Assembly: GCF_015074785.1 (NCBI RefSeq)
Contig: NZ_CP042464.1
Span: 2,663,001 to 2,727,000, forward strand
Reading direction: 5' to 3'
DNA: 64,000 nt
DNA from: Segatella copri
GTDB lineage: Bacteria; Bacteroidota; Bacteroidia; Bacteroidales; Bacteroidaceae
Below the pieces are notes generated by a model. That model saw only the letters and a list, made by a program, of their open reading frames with translations, searched no databases and was not told the DNA's origin. A program made the position numbers and the translations under genes. This document shows positions 40,158 to 49,382 of this stretch, one piece after another. The first letter of the stretch is position 1. The number at the start of each line of letters is the position of its first letter.

Positions 40158-40631
40158 ATGAATAAAATGCCCGTAAATCCTCCTTCATGGAGAAACGATA
40201 CCGTTTTGCCTCTGCCCAACGAGGTAAGAGCCAACGCCTGGGCTGTGGATGCCGCCTGTTCCGGCAATCCCGGTCCGATGGAATACCAATGCATCGACCT
40301 TCAGACCGGTGCCCAGGTTTTCCACTATGGCCCTATCCACGGCACCAACAACATCGGCGAGTTTCTCGCCATCGTCCACGCCCTCGCCCTGATGCAGCAG
40401 AAGGGCATTACCGACAAGATAATTTATAGCGACAGCGTGAATGCCCAGCTCTGGGTAAGCAAGAAACAATGCAAGACCAAACTGGAGCGCACTCCCCAGA
40501 CCGAACAGCTCTACCAGGTCATCGCCCGAGCCGAGAACTGGCTCCGCACCCACCCCATCAACATACCTATTATAAAATGGGAAACGAAGAAATGGGGCGA
40601 GATTCCAGCCGATTTCGGAAGAAAGGGATAA
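40158..40631 (+). CDS. Ribonuclease H family protein (RNase HI-like)
   Basis: Cuts the RNA strand of RNA-DNA hybrids. 157 residues from ATG 40158; the earlier in-frame start at 40101 lies inside the hairpin and is not used here. The four acidic catalytic positions are present: Asp in WAVDAACSGNPGP, Glu in NNIGEFLAIVHAL, Asp in IIYSDSVNAQLWV, and Asp in WGEIPADFGRK. Compared with E. coli RNase HI, the N terminus has about 25 extra residues (KMPVNPPSWRNDTVLPLP) before the first strand, a layout seen in other Bacteroidetes. Confidence 0.85.
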   Translation: MNKMPVNPPSWRNDTVLPLPNEVRANAWAVDAACSGNPGPMEYQCIDLQTGAQVFHYGPIHGTNNIGEFLAIVHALALMQQKGITDKIIYSDSVNAQLWVSKKQCKTKLERTPQTEQLYQVIARAENWLRTHPINIPIIKWETKKWGEIPADFGRKG

Positions 40632-40699
40632 AAAGGACATTTTTATGTGCCTTTCTCGAAATAATGCCCGCAAAAGCTTGCAATTTCAGATATTTTGTT

Positions 40700-40707
40700 T
40701 AATTTTG
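40700..40707 (+). promoter_or_regulatory. Promoter -7 box of ECF sigma gene
   Basis: TAATTTTG, 36 nt before the ATG. So the sigma gene itself seems to use the main sigma factor. Confidence 0.5.
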
Positions 40708-40743
40708 CAGCTATTATCGTATTAAACATACATAATCGCAAGA

Positions 40744-41301
40744 ATGGAAATAGAAAAAGAAACAATATTATTAATGTCGAAAGGAGACAAGAAAGCATAC
40801 GAAACGATGTTCCGCAGGTTCTATCCTAAGGTACACCGTTTTGTGGCCATGCTCTTGAAAAACGAAGATGATGCTGATGACGTCAGCCAGCTCATCTTCT
40901 TAAAGGTATGGAACAAACGCGAGAAGTTTGCCGATATCCAGGACTTCGATTCCTACCTCTTTATTTTGGCAAAATATACTGTCATCAACTATATTTCCTC
41001 CAAGCACATCATCCCAATAGATATTGACAGTCTGCCAGACAGATACGCCAACGAATCTTCGCCACATGACGATGTGGTGGCAAAGGATACCCAGCTGCTC
41101 ATCGACATGGTGGTAGAAAGCATGCCGCAACAACGCCAGCAGATTTATCGCATGAGCCGCGAACAGCATCTCAAGAACGAAGAGATAGCCCAGCGGCTGG
41201 GTATTCAGAAGAAAACGGTAGAAAATCATCTTAACCTAGCTCTTAAAGAAATTAAAAAAGCCTTATATTTGATGATTTTGTTACCTTGGCATTGGGTGTA
41301 A
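40744..41301 (+). CDS. ECF-type RNA polymerase sigma factor
   Basis: A 185-residue sigma-70 family factor of the Bacteroidetes FecI-like group. Region 2 is seen in AYETMFRRFYPKVHRFVAML and DADDVSQLIFLKVWNKREKF, and region 4 in MPQQRQQIYRMSREQH with the HTH NEEIAQRLGIQKKTVENHL. Its stop codon is part of the promoter-like motif before fecR. In such systems an occupied STN-type TonB receptor signals through FecR to free the sigma factor. The receptor at 44127 has the STN domain, so this pair probably controls it. Confidence 0.93.
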   Translation: MEIEKETILLMSKGDKKAYETMFRRFYPKVHRFVAMLLKNEDDADDVSQLIFLKVWNKREKFADIQDFDSYLFILAKYTVINYISSKHIIPIDIDSLPDRYANESSPHDDVVAKDTQLLIDMVVESMPQQRQQIYRMSREQHLKNEEIAQRLGIQKKTVENHLNLALKEIKKALYLMILLPWHWV

Positions 41302-41320
41302 CACCATTGAAACATGTCTT
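41292..41320 (+). promoter_or_regulatory. Putative ECF sigma promoter upstream of fecR
   Basis: TTGGGTGTAAC (41292-41302), 13 nt, GTCTT (41316-41320). The identical elements with identical spacing occur before the STN-type susC at 44054-44082 and nowhere else that I found. The TAAC end and GTC start fit ECF -35/-10 elements. It overlaps the sigma gene stop codon. Confidence 0.6.
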
Positions 41321-41342
41321 AAAAGTAAATGAAGTTTTTATT

Positions 41343-42353
41343 ATGGCAACAAAGATAAGGGATATCATAGATTATTATAGCGGGCACAATGTGCCGGATG
41401 AAATAAAAGAAAGGGTATTAGATAGGATTTCCAATACACAAGACGATAAAGAGGCGAACGAAGCATTTAGAGAATTATGGGACAAGGCTGATTCAGCCTA
41501 CATGGAAGAAGAAGAAATTTCTGCTGCATACAACCGCCTCTTCGAAACAGAAGAAACAAGAGAAATTGAAAAGAAAAAATCGCTTCGAATCTTCAACTTT
41601 GCCAAACTGGCTGCCGTCTTCGTACCGCTGCTGATGCTGATTGTATTCGGCAAGCTCTACGTCCAGATGAACAACCAACTCAAGGATATAAAACTGGCAA
41701 CCATGCTCCAGGAACATACCATCAACGAAGAGAGCAAAGTCATCGCCTTGGCAGACGGAACGAAAGTAAGACTCAGCCAGAGTTCCGTACTCCTCTATCC
41801 TTCCTCTTTCAAGGGAGCAGAAGAACGCAAGGTTTTCCTGTCGGGAGAGGCATTCTTCGACATCAGGCATGATGATGCCCAGCCGTTCCACGTCAGCACT
41901 CCTCATTTCGAGATTACCGACTTGGGCACCTCTTTTACGGTTTCATCTTATTCAAATACAGATGAAGTATCTGCCACACTCAAAACCGGCAAGATAGAAC
42001 TCCGCATCATAGGTCAGGAAGACAAGGTTTACAGCATGAAGCCTAACGACCAGTTAGTATATAATGTAAAGACCAAGGCAGTAAACCTCCGCAAGGTTTC
42101 GGCCGAAGAAGATGGTACAAGCTGGCGCAACAAGGAGATTGACCTGAACGATGTAACGCTGGCAGAAGCTGGTAAGATTCTGGGTAATGCATACGGAGTG
42201 AAATTCACCTTCCGTTCAAAGATTCACCAGAAGACGAAGGTTACAGTTCATTTCAACCGTGGCGAAACCCTCTCGGGAGCCATGTTTGTCCTGAAGAACC
42301 TGGTTCCTGGTCTGGAATATGAAGTGAAGAAAGATGAAGTAATCATCAGGTAG
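41343..42353 (+). CDS. FecR family anti-sigma factor
   Basis: 336 residues from ATG 41343; the earlier in-frame GTG/ATG-less start overlaps the promoter motif. N-terminal cytoplasmic sigma-binding part, one membrane helix (LAAVFVPLLMLIVFGKLYV, about residues 80-98), periplasmic FecR domain (VIALADGTKVRLSQSS, VFLSGEAFFDIRHD, DLGTSFTVSSYS), and a DUF4974-type C terminus (VTVHFNRGETLSG). It holds the sigma factor inactive until the STN domain of the receptor contacts it. It is followed by a terminator, so the HAD gene is separate. Confidence 0.93.
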   Translation: MATKIRDIIDYYSGHNVPDEIKERVLDRISNTQDDKEANEAFRELWDKADSAYMEEEEISAAYNRLFETEETREIEKKKSLRIFNFAKLAAVFVPLLMLIVFGKLYVQMNNQLKDIKLATMLQEHTINEESKVIALADGTKVRLSQSSVLLYPSSFKGAEERKVFLSGEAFFDIRHDDAQPFHVSTPHFEITDLGTSFTVSSYSNTDEVSATLKTGKIELRIIGQEDKVYSMKPNDQLVYNVKTKAVNLRKVSAEEDGTSWRNKEIDLNDVTLAEAGKILGNAYGVKFTFRSKIHQKTKVTVHFNRGETLSGAMFVLKNLVPGLEYEVKKDEVIIR

Positions 42354-42375
42354 GCATATATTATAATAGGTAAAC

Positions 42376-42410
42376 AAAAGGCGCATTATATAAAAATGAT
42401 GCGCCTTTTT
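42376..42410 (+). terminator. Terminator after fecR
   Basis: Stem AAAAGGCGCAT with ATGCGCCTTTT, followed by TTTC. Good intrinsic terminator. Confidence 0.8.
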
Positions 42411-42473
42411 TCATAAAAGAGTATCTCTGCACGGGATATGAAAACAGAAATAATAACATAAACTGGAAATATC

Positions 42474-43076
42474 ATGATAAAGAATTTGATTTTTGATTTT
42501 GGAAAAGTACTCGTAAATTACGAATACTTTGAAACGCTTGACCAGATATTCAAGACCCACGAACAGGCTGAAGAATTCTATCATCTCCTGATAGACGGCA
42601 AGTGGAATGAGAATATGGATCGCGGAGATTCTTTCGAAGAAACCTTCTGCAAGATGCAGCAGATCATGCCGCAATATAAGGAAGAAATAGCAACCGTAGC
42701 CCAGCGCTTTAACGATTTTGTAAGGGGCGAAAAAGAAGGTATGCGCACCTTGCTGACCCAGTTGAAGGCAGAAGGCTACCACCTTTACGGACTTTCCAAC
42801 TGGTGCACCAAGGTTCACGAAACGATGGCACAATATCCCATCTTCCAACTTCTGGAAGGACAGGTGATTTCTTCAGAAGAGAAAATCATCAAACCCGACA
42901 GGGCGATTTACGAAAGAATCTGCCAGAAGTACAATCTGAAACCGGAAGAATGCCTTTTTGCTGACGACAGAATAGAGAATGTAGAAGCCGCCCAGCGTTT
43001 CGGAATGCAGGCCATCTGCTTTGAGGATGCTGCGCAGTACGAGCGGGAATTGAGAAAAATCGTTATAAATAGTTAA
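42474..43076 (+). CDS. HAD family hydrolase (subfamily IA)
   Basis: A 200-residue haloacid dehalogenase-like phosphatase. Motif I is unusual: the usual DxDGT is DFGKVLVN (IFDFGKVL), as in the HAD-IA group related to YihX, which dephosphorylates glucose-1-phosphate. Motif II is LYGLSNW, then the Lys region with KIIKPDRAIYE, and motif IV LFADDRIENVEAA. It lies between fecR and the toxin-antitoxin pair and interrupts the sigma-fecR-susC order seen in simpler loci. Substrate not known. Confidence 0.88.
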   Translation: MIKNLIFDFGKVLVNYEYFETLDQIFKTHEQAEEFYHLLIDGKWNENMDRGDSFEETFCKMQQIMPQYKEEIATVAQRFNDFVRGEKEGMRTLLTQLKAEGYHLYGLSNWCTKVHETMAQYPIFQLLEGQVISSEEKIIKPDRAIYERICQKYNLKPEECLFADDRIENVEAAQRFGMQAICFEDAAQYERELRKIVINS

Positions 43077-43091
43077 TAACCTTCCCAAAAG

Positions 43092-43123
43092 TTTCCATAT
43101 ATAGATTCTTTTGCTTATATTTG
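43092..43123 (+). promoter_or_regulatory. Promoter of higBA
   Basis: TTTC at 43092-43095 and TATATTTG at 43116-43123, 20-bp spacer; 27 nt before the toxin ATG. The ATG-like start at 43111 would precede the -7 box and is rejected. Confidence 0.65.
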
Positions 43124-43149
43124 CACATGTTTTAAATATAAGACAGATA

Positions 43150-43488
43150 ATGAAAGAAAGATTTAAAGTTCTGTTTTCAAAAGACGCTGACGACTTTTTG
43201 GAAAGTCTTTCACAAAAAGCAAAGGATAAGATATTGTCAAATATCCGAAAGGCTAAATATGTCTTAAATCCTAAACTCTTTAAAAAACTGGAAGGAACTG
43301 ATATATGGGAATTCCGTACAAAATATGATGGAATCCAATATCGTTTGCTTGCTTTTTGGGACACTTCAACTAATTCATTAGTCGTAGCTACCCATGGGTT
43401 TATCAAGAAGGTGCAAAAAACGCCAAAGCAACAGATAAAGCGAGCAGAGGAAATCAGAGCATTATATTTTAAAATGAAAAGAAAGTGA
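43150..43488 (+). CDS. higB: HigB/RelE-type toxin (Gp49-like)
   Basis: 112 residues, an mRNA-cutting toxin of the RelE/HigB fold (phage Gp49-like). Visible features are FKVLFSKDADDFLESLSQKAK, KLEGTDIWEFRTKYDGIQYRLLAF and the tail VATHGFIKKVQKTPKQQI, a good match to the family core. It precedes its antitoxin, the reversed gene order of higBA. The module sits between fecR and susC. Confidence 0.85.
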   Translation: MKERFKVLFSKDADDFLESLSQKAKDKILSNIRKAKYVLNPKLFKKLEGTDIWEFRTKYDGIQYRLLAFWDTSTNSLVVATHGFIKKVQKTPKQQIKRAEEIRALYFKMKRK

Positions 43489-43490
43489 CT

Positions 43491-43802
43491 ATGGAAGAAA
43501 TGAAATTTTATAGTGAAGAAGAAATGCTAGATAAGCATGTTGGAAAGATTGGAACTCCTCATCGTGATCAATTTGAGGATGAAATCAACACATTCTTAAT
43601 TGGTGAAGCTATTAAGGAGGCTCGTAAAAACAAAAAACTTACGCAAGAACAGTTAGGCAATCTTATCGGAGTAAAGAAGGGACAGATATCTAAGATTGAG
43701 AATGGCAAGAACCTTACACTCAATACTATTTCCCGAGTACTTCATGCTATGGGATTACAGGCTCATCTAAATATTCCGACAGTAGGACAATATGCAATTT
43801 AG
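43491..43802 (+). CDS. higA: HigA-type antitoxin (HTH)
   Basis: 103 residues with an XRE-type helix-turn-helix (KKLTQEQLGNLIGVKKGQ, ISKIENGKNLTL) in the C-terminal half. It should neutralise HigB and repress the higBA promoter. ATG 43491 comes 2 nt after the toxin stop; a GTG at 43485 in the same frame is possible but less likely. Confidence 0.87.
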   Translation: MEEMKFYSEEEMLDKHVGKIGTPHRDQFEDEINTFLIGEAIKEARKNKKLTQEQLGNLIGVKKGQISKIENGKNLTLNTISRVLHAMGLQAHLNIPTVGQYAI

Positions 43803-43836
43803 ATCCTACATTTAAGATACTCAATCGAAAGAAGAC

Positions 43837-43892
43837 AAGGGCAAGAACTCCCAGTTCAGGAAATCATACTGAACTGGGAGTTTCTGCCCTTT
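43837..43892 (+). terminator. Terminator after higBA
   Basis: A stem of over 20 bp (43837-43859 with 43869-43892) whose core GAACTCCCAGTTCAG pairs with CTGAACTGGGAGTTT. It isolates higBA from the following susC. The rest of the 324-bp gap contains the ECF motif. Confidence 0.8.
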
Positions 43893-44053
43893 ACCTTGCT
43901 TTTCTTTCGGCAACCATTAGTTCTGGATATGTGATGCTTTGCAAGAAAAAAGTCAATCATATATTATAGGTGAGAAAATAAAAAAGAAAAACACAATTGT
44001 TTGCGAACACAAGACATTTTTTTCAGAAAAACTTCATTTTAACAGTTTTGTAA

Positions 44054-44082
44054 TTGGGTGTAACTCTCTTTTCCGTTGTCTT
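44054..44082 (+). promoter_or_regulatory. Putative ECF sigma promoter upstream of STN-type susC
   Basis: TTGGGTGTAAC (44054-44064), 13 nt, GTCTT (44078-44082), 45 nt before the susC ATG. Identical to the motif before fecR (41292-41320). There is no TAnnTTTG box near, so this is likely the promoter of the operon. Confidence 0.65.
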
Positions 44083-44126
44083 CAAGACGTAACAAGCAAA
44101 TTATTATTAACTTAAAAAGATAAAGT

Positions 44127-47100
44127 ATGAATCTTAAACGAATCTCTGCGTCATGCTTCTGTTTGCTCCTGGCAGGCCAGATGACCCTTTCGGCTCAGAA
44201 CGTCAGCTTCAGCTCAAACAAGGTAACGCTTAAGTCAGCTTTTGAGAAGATTGAAAAGGAATCTAAGTACAAGATTGCCTACAACTCCTCACAGTTGGAT
44301 GCTAACCGTTCGGTTACATTAACCAAGAAAAGTGATGATGTCTTTGGTATGTTGAACCAATTGCTCAAAGGTACCAATTTTACCTATGAGATGGAAGGCA
44401 ACTACATCGTCATCAAGCCTCAGCAAAAAGCTAAATCTCAGGCTCATGGCAAGAAAATCAAGGTACGTGGTGTAGTGAAAGACGAAACTGGCGAGCCAGT
44501 TATCGGCGCTACCGTCATGGAGAAAGGTACCACCAACAATGGTGTTGTAACCGATCTTGACGGAAACTATACCATCGAGATTCCTGCCGACGGTATGTTG
44601 GCTGTATCATACATTGGCTGCAAGGACCAGGACATCAAGGTAAATGGTCGCGAAGTAATCAATGTTAACCTGGCAGATGATAATAAGGTATTGAGCGAAG
44701 TTGTAGTTGTTGGTTATGGTACTCAGAAGAAAGCTAATTTAACTGGTGCTGTGTCAATGATTACTGCAGATGACATAAACAATCGCCCAGTATCAAATGC
44801 AGCTGGCGCATTACAAGGTGCAGATCCTTCTGTAAACTTGACTTTTAATTCAGGAAGCTTGGATTCTGGTTATAGCATTGACATTCGTGGTGTCGCTTCC
44901 ATTAATGGAGGTAGTCCATTGGTGTTGGCTGATGGCATGGAGGTCAACTTGAGCCAGATAAATCCTAATGACATTGAATCTATCTCAGTTTTGAAAGATG
45001 CTTCTGCTTCTGCAATTTATGGTGCCAAAGCCTCTTCTGGTGTTATTTTGATTACTACAAAGAGTGGAAAAGACTCAGAAGGTAAAGCTTCCATATCATA
45101 TAATGGTCGCGTAGGTTGGAAACAGAATACAACATCAACAGATTTCATTCATACAGGTTATGACCATGTAAATCTTGTCAACCAATTCTATGAGGCTTAC
45201 CAAGGCAAATTGATGGCAAATTATACAGACAAAGATTTGCAGATGCTTTATGATAGACGTAATGATAAGACCGAAAATCCAGATAGACCATGGACCGTAG
45301 TTGGCGATGACGGAAAGTATTATTATTATGGCAACTTTGACTGGTATGATTATTTCTATCGTAAAACAAGACCAGAGCAGGAGCATAATGTTTCTGTGAC
45401 AGGTGGTAATGATAAGGTTAATTATTTTGCAAGCGGCCGTTTCTTTACACAGGATGGTATCTTTAATATCTACAAAGATAATTATCAGAATGTATCCTTT
45501 AGAGGAAAACTGAATGCCAAGTTGTCTAAACATTTGACGTATTCTGTTAATTTCAATTATAACAAAACGGCCTACAAATATGCAGGTTTCTATAATGAGC
45601 AGCAGACTATTTCTAGTTTGCAGTCAAACATTTTGTCTTCTTTCGTACCAAGAAATCCTGATGGCTCTGTTGTACAGTATACAAACCAATTGACCTCCAA
45701 TTCACCTTTGGGCTCTGGCCATGCAGGTTTCCTGACAGCAAACGAGGCGCGCAACTCTCGTGAAAACAAGTACTGGATTGTTGCAAATCAACTTGATTAT
45801 AAAGTATTTGACGATTTGGTCTTGACGGCTTCATACGCTTATAATAACAGAAATTACATTTATAAGAGAAGAAGCATGCCTTTTGAGTATTCACGCGCAG
45901 AGGGAGCAACTTCAACATTTACTTCTGGTACTATAACAGATTACTATCAGGAAGGGCACATGCAGATAGACGACAACAACCTGAATATATATGGTACCTA
46001 TACTCATATATGGGACAAAAAGCATAACTTTAAGGTTGTAGCAGGTGGTCAATATGAGGATTATAGAACAACAGATTTATCTGTAAAAAAGAATGATCTT
46101 CTTTCTAAAGATTTATCTTCTTTCACCGTCGCACAAGGTGAAACTACTGTTGGACATGACATATCTGCATATAGAACCTTAGGATATTTTGCCAGAGTCA
46201 ATTACGACTATGAAGGTAAATATTTGGCTGAGATTAGCGGCCGATGGGATGGAACTTCTAAGTTTGCGTCAAAAGACCGCTGGGGATTTTTCCCTTCTGC
46301 TTCAATTGGTTGGCGAATGAGTTCTGAGAAATTCTGGAATAAGTTATTGCCTGTAGTAAATAATGCTAAGTTCCGTTTCTCTGTAGGTAGTCTTGGAAAC
46401 CAGCAAGTAAACAACTATGCTTATTTTGACCAGATTTATACAGACAACAAGATGTCTTATACATTTGACGGTTTGAACAAGGCATATTATGCAAGTGTGT
46501 CTTCTCCGTTATCTTCATCTTTAACTTGGGAGACAGTTTCTACCTACAACTGGGGTTTGGATTTGGGTTTCTTGGATAGTAAATTAACTTTGACAGCGGA
46601 TATTTACATCCGTGACACCAAAGACATGCTAACCCATTCTATAACATTACCATCTGTATTTGGAGCAACTACTCCAAAAGAAAACTGTGCAGATTTGAGA
46701 ACAAATGGATGGGAATTGTATATTGGATGGCAAGATAAATTTAATTTAGCAGGCAAGCCATTCCATTATAATGTATCAGCGACAATCGGAGATTACAAGT
46801 CAAAGATTACCAAATTTAACAATCCTGATAAGTTGATTTCTGATTATTATGAAGGAATGACTTTAGGTGAGATTTGGGGCTATAAGGTAGCAGGTCTTTT
46901 TGCAACGGATGAAGAAGCAGCAGCTTATCAGGCAAAGATTAACGATAAGGCTGTTAACGGTCGTGTATACAGCTCTAAGAAAGATAACCATTTGATGGCA
47001 GGTGATGTAAAATTCATGGATTTGGATGGTGATAATGTTATTTCTGAAGGCTCTGGTACAGTTGCAGACCCAGGAGACAAGAGAATTATTGGTAATAGCT

Positions 47101-47621
47101 TACCACGCTATTCTTATTCTTTCCGTTTGGGAGCAGATTGGAACGGAATTGATTTTAATGCATTCTTCCAAGGTGTAGGTAAACGCAATTGGTATCCTAC
47201 AACCTATGCATATGATTTCTGGGGACCATATTCTTTCCCTTCACTGTCATTCATCCACAAGGATTTCACGGATAATGTTTGGAGCGAAGATAACCAGGGA
47301 GCTTATTTCCCACGTCCTCGAGGATATGCGTCTTATAGTGGAGGCGCATTGGGTGTTGTTAATGATAGATATTTACAAAATGCTGCTTATTTGCGCTTGA
47401 AGAATTTGACTGTAGGTTATATAATTCCTATTAGCAAGAAAATTATCAATTCTTTGAGAGTATATTTTACAGCAGAGAACTTATTCTATTGGTCTCCATT
47501 GAAGAAGTACTGCAAGACGGTTGATCCAGAAATGATTTATGCTTCATCATATAATTCTGGTTCGGGAGTTGGTTATAGTTATTCTAAATCATTCTCTTTT
47601 GGTCTTGATATAAAATTCTAA
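44127..47621 (+). CDS. SusC/RagA TonB-dependent transducer with STN domain
   Basis: 1164 residues. Order: signal peptide (QMTLSAQ), STN signalling domain (about 25-95; VTLKSAFEKIEKESKYKIAY, YIVIKP), carboxypeptidase-regulatory-like domain (about 110-190; GEPVIGATVMEKGTTNNGV), TonB/plug region (EVVVVGYGTQKKANLTGAVS, SVLKDASASAIYGAKASSGV), and the barrel ending SKSFSFGLDIKF. The STN domain links it to the ECF sigma/FecR pair 1.8-3.4 kb upstream. The N-terminal 570 bp are clearly richer in GC than the rest of the gene. Cargo is inferred from the following genes to be a glycerophosphodiester or phospholipid derivative. Confidence 0.95.
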   Translation: MNLKRISASCFCLLLAGQMTLSAQNVSFSSNKVTLKSAFEKIEKESKYKIAYNSSQLDANRSVTLTKKSDDVFGMLNQLLKGTNFTYEMEGNYIVIKPQQKAKSQAHGKKIKVRGVVKDETGEPVIGATVMEKGTTNNGVVTDLDGNYTIEIPADGMLAVSYIGCKDQDIKVNGREVINVNLADDNKVLSEVVVVGYGTQKKANLTGAVSMITADDINNRPVSNAAGALQGADPSVNLTFNSGSLDSGYSIDIRGVASINGGSPLVLADGMEVNLSQINPNDIESISVLKDASASAIYGAKASSGVILITTKSGKDSEGKASISYNGRVGWKQNTTSTDFIHTGYDHVNLVNQFYEAYQGKLMANYTDKDLQMLYDRRNDKTENPDRPWTVVGDDGKYYYYGNFDWYDYFYRKTRPEQEHNVSVTGGNDKVNYFASGRFFTQDGIFNIYKDNYQNVSFRGKLNAKLSKHLTYSVNFNYNKTAYKYAGFYNEQQTISSLQSNILSSFVPRNPDGSVVQYTNQLTSNSPLGSGHAGFLTANEARNSRENKYWIVANQLDYKVFDDLVLTASYAYNNRNYIYKRRSMPFEYSRAEGATSTFTSGTITDYYQEGHMQIDDNNLNIYGTYTHIWDKKHNFKVVAGGQYEDYRTTDLSVKKNDLLSKDLSSFTVAQGETTVGHDISAYRTLGYFARVNYDYEGKYLAEISGRWDGTSKFASKDRWGFFPSASIGWRMSSEKFWNKLLPVVNNAKFRFSVGSLGNQQVNNYAYFDQIYTDNKMSYTFDGLNKAYYASVSSPLSSSLTWETVSTYNWGLDLGFLDSKLTLTADIYIRDTKDMLTHSITLPSVFGATTPKENCADLRTNGWELYIGWQDKFNLAGKPFHYNVSATIGDYKSKITKFNNPDKLISDYYEGMTLGEIWGYKVAGLFATDEEAAAYQAKINDKAVNGRVYSSKKDNHLMAGDVKFMDLDGDNVISEGSGTVADPGDKRIIGNSLPRYSYSFRLGADWNGIDFNAFFQGVGKRNWYPTTYAYDFWGPYSFPSLSFIHKDFTDNVWSEDNQGAYFPRPRGYASYSGGALGVVNDRYLQNAAYLRLKNLTVGYIIPISKKIINSLRVYFTAENLFYWSPLKKYCKTVDPEMIYASSYNSGSGVGYSYSKSFSFGLDIKF

Positions 47622-47640
47622 ATATAAAAAGGTAATAACA

Positions 47641-49374
47641 ATGAAAAAGTTAATAAATATATTGGGGGCTGCTTTACTCATTACAAGCTTAACATCTTGT
47701 GATAGTTTGTTGGATATGTCCCCTGAAGACCCAATGAGTCCTGAGACCTATTTTAGTTCTACACGAGAATTGAAATTATGGACAGATGGATTTTATAGCC
47801 AGTTGGAAGGTGCAGATGACGTGATTGGCATCAATGCGGATGACAATATTGATACCGAGTTAGGTGCTACTTTGCTTGGGCAACGTTCTGCTGCTGATGA
47901 AAATGGTTGGAACTGGACACAACTTCGTTCTATAAACTATTATTTACAGCATTCAGATAGATGCAAAGACGAAGTTGGTCGTAAGGAAAATGATGGAGTT
48001 GCTTACTTTATGAGAGCATACTTCTATTATGTTAAAGTCAGAAGATATGGAGATGTACCTTGGTATGACCAAGTCTTGAATTCTGACCAAGATGAACTTT
48101 TGGCTAAAGCACGTGATGATCGTGAAGTTATTATGGATCATGTCATGGAGGACCTTGACAAGGCAATAAACATGCTTCCGTCAACCAAGAGTGTCTATTA
48201 CGTAACGAAATGGACAGCATTAGCCCTTAAGACTCGTGCAGCTCTGTATGAGGGAACTTATCGTAAATATCGTAATATGCCTAATGCAGAAAAGTATCTG
48301 AATCAAGTAGTTGATGCTGGTGAAAACTTTATCAAGAATAGTGGTTACAAACTTTATACAACAGGTGATACTCCTTATCGCTCCTTGTTTAATAGTTTGG
48401 ATGCTTGTTCTGATGAAGTCATCTTGGCAAGAAGATATAGTTCTGATGCAAATGTAATGCATGGTGTTCCTTTTGCTATCAAGAATTCTCGCCAAGGTTT
48501 TACCAAGCGATTCATGAATCACTATTTAATGGCAGATGGCTCTCGCTATACTGACAAACAAGGCTGGGAAACAGATGACTTTGTAGCAGAAACTAGCAAT
48601 CGTGACCCTCGTATGGCTCAAACAGTTTTATGCCCAGGTTACATTCAGAAAGGCGCAACAAAGGTGACAGCAAACAACTTAAATGCTCTAACAGGGTATC
48701 AACCGATTAAGTATATTGCAGAGTCTAAATATGATGGCGCAAATAAGGCATTTACAGATTGGTCTTTGTTTAGGACAGCCGAAGTGTATTTGAACTATGC
48801 TGAAGCTAAGGCAGAGTTAGGTACATTAACACAAAATGACTTGGATGTTTCTATCAATAAAATTCGTGACAGAGCAAGAATGCCACATCTCAACATGAGT
48901 GCGGCTAATGCCAATCCAGACCCATTGATGTTGAAATATTATCCTAACGTGACAAGAAGTACCAATACTGGTGTAATCCTGGAGATTCGTCGTGAACGTA
49001 CTGTTGAAATGCCTTTGGAGGGATTCCGTCTGTGGGATATATTCCGTTGGAAAGAAGGTCAGCAGTTGACAAAACCTTTCTATGGTTGTTATTTCCCATC
49101 AGAAGGACAATACGACATGGATAATGATGGAAAGAAAGATCTGTTATTGTACACAACTGATAAGGGTACCTTTAAGGGTACTGCTAAGAAAATTGGCAAG
49201 GACTTGGAGCTATCTAATGGTACTTCCGGATACATCTATCCATTTAGCCAGATTACTATAACTTGGGATGAGAATAGAGATTATCTTTGGCCAATTCCAG
49301 CAAGTGAAAGAGTCTTAACTGGTGGTAAGTTGACACAGAATCCTGGTTGGACGGATAGTACGAATTTTAATTAA
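47641..49374 (+). CDS. SusD/RagB family nutrient-binding lipoprotein
   Basis: 577-residue partner of the SusC before it (19 nt apart). Lipobox LTSC (Cys20) followed by DSLLDMSPEDPMSPETYF. SusD features include the TPR-like helices (VAYFMRAYFYYVKVRRYGDV, KWTALALKTRAALYEGTYRK) and the C-terminal segment VILEIRRERTVEMPLEGFRLW, with KIRDRARMP before it, typical of RagB/SusD. No enzyme motif. It should bind the ligand at the surface and close over SusC. Confidence 0.93.
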   Translation: MKKLINILGAALLITSLTSCDSLLDMSPEDPMSPETYFSSTRELKLWTDGFYSQLEGADDVIGINADDNIDTELGATLLGQRSAADENGWNWTQLRSINYYLQHSDRCKDEVGRKENDGVAYFMRAYFYYVKVRRYGDVPWYDQVLNSDQDELLAKARDDREVIMDHVMEDLDKAINMLPSTKSVYYVTKWTALALKTRAALYEGTYRKYRNMPNAEKYLNQVVDAGENFIKNSGYKLYTTGDTPYRSLFNSLDACSDEVILARRYSSDANVMHGVPFAIKNSRQGFTKRFMNHYLMADGSRYTDKQGWETDDFVAETSNRDPRMAQTVLCPGYIQKGATKVTANNLNALTGYQPIKYIAESKYDGANKAFTDWSLFRTAEVYLNYAEAKAELGTLTQNDLDVSINKIRDRARMPHLNMSAANANPDPLMLKYYPNVTRSTNTGVILEIRRERTVEMPLEGFRLWDIFRWKEGQQLTKPFYGCYFPSEGQYDMDNDGKKDLLLYTTDKGTFKGTAKKIGKDLELSNGTSGYIYPFSQITITWDENRDYLWPIPASERVLTGGKLTQNPGWTDSTNFN

Positions 49375-49382
49375 ACTGATAT

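Noticed and set aside
40055..40294. Minus-strand ORF opposite the RNase H gene
   Set aside because: Its frame runs through the hairpin and the antisense of the RNase H start; no family resemblance.
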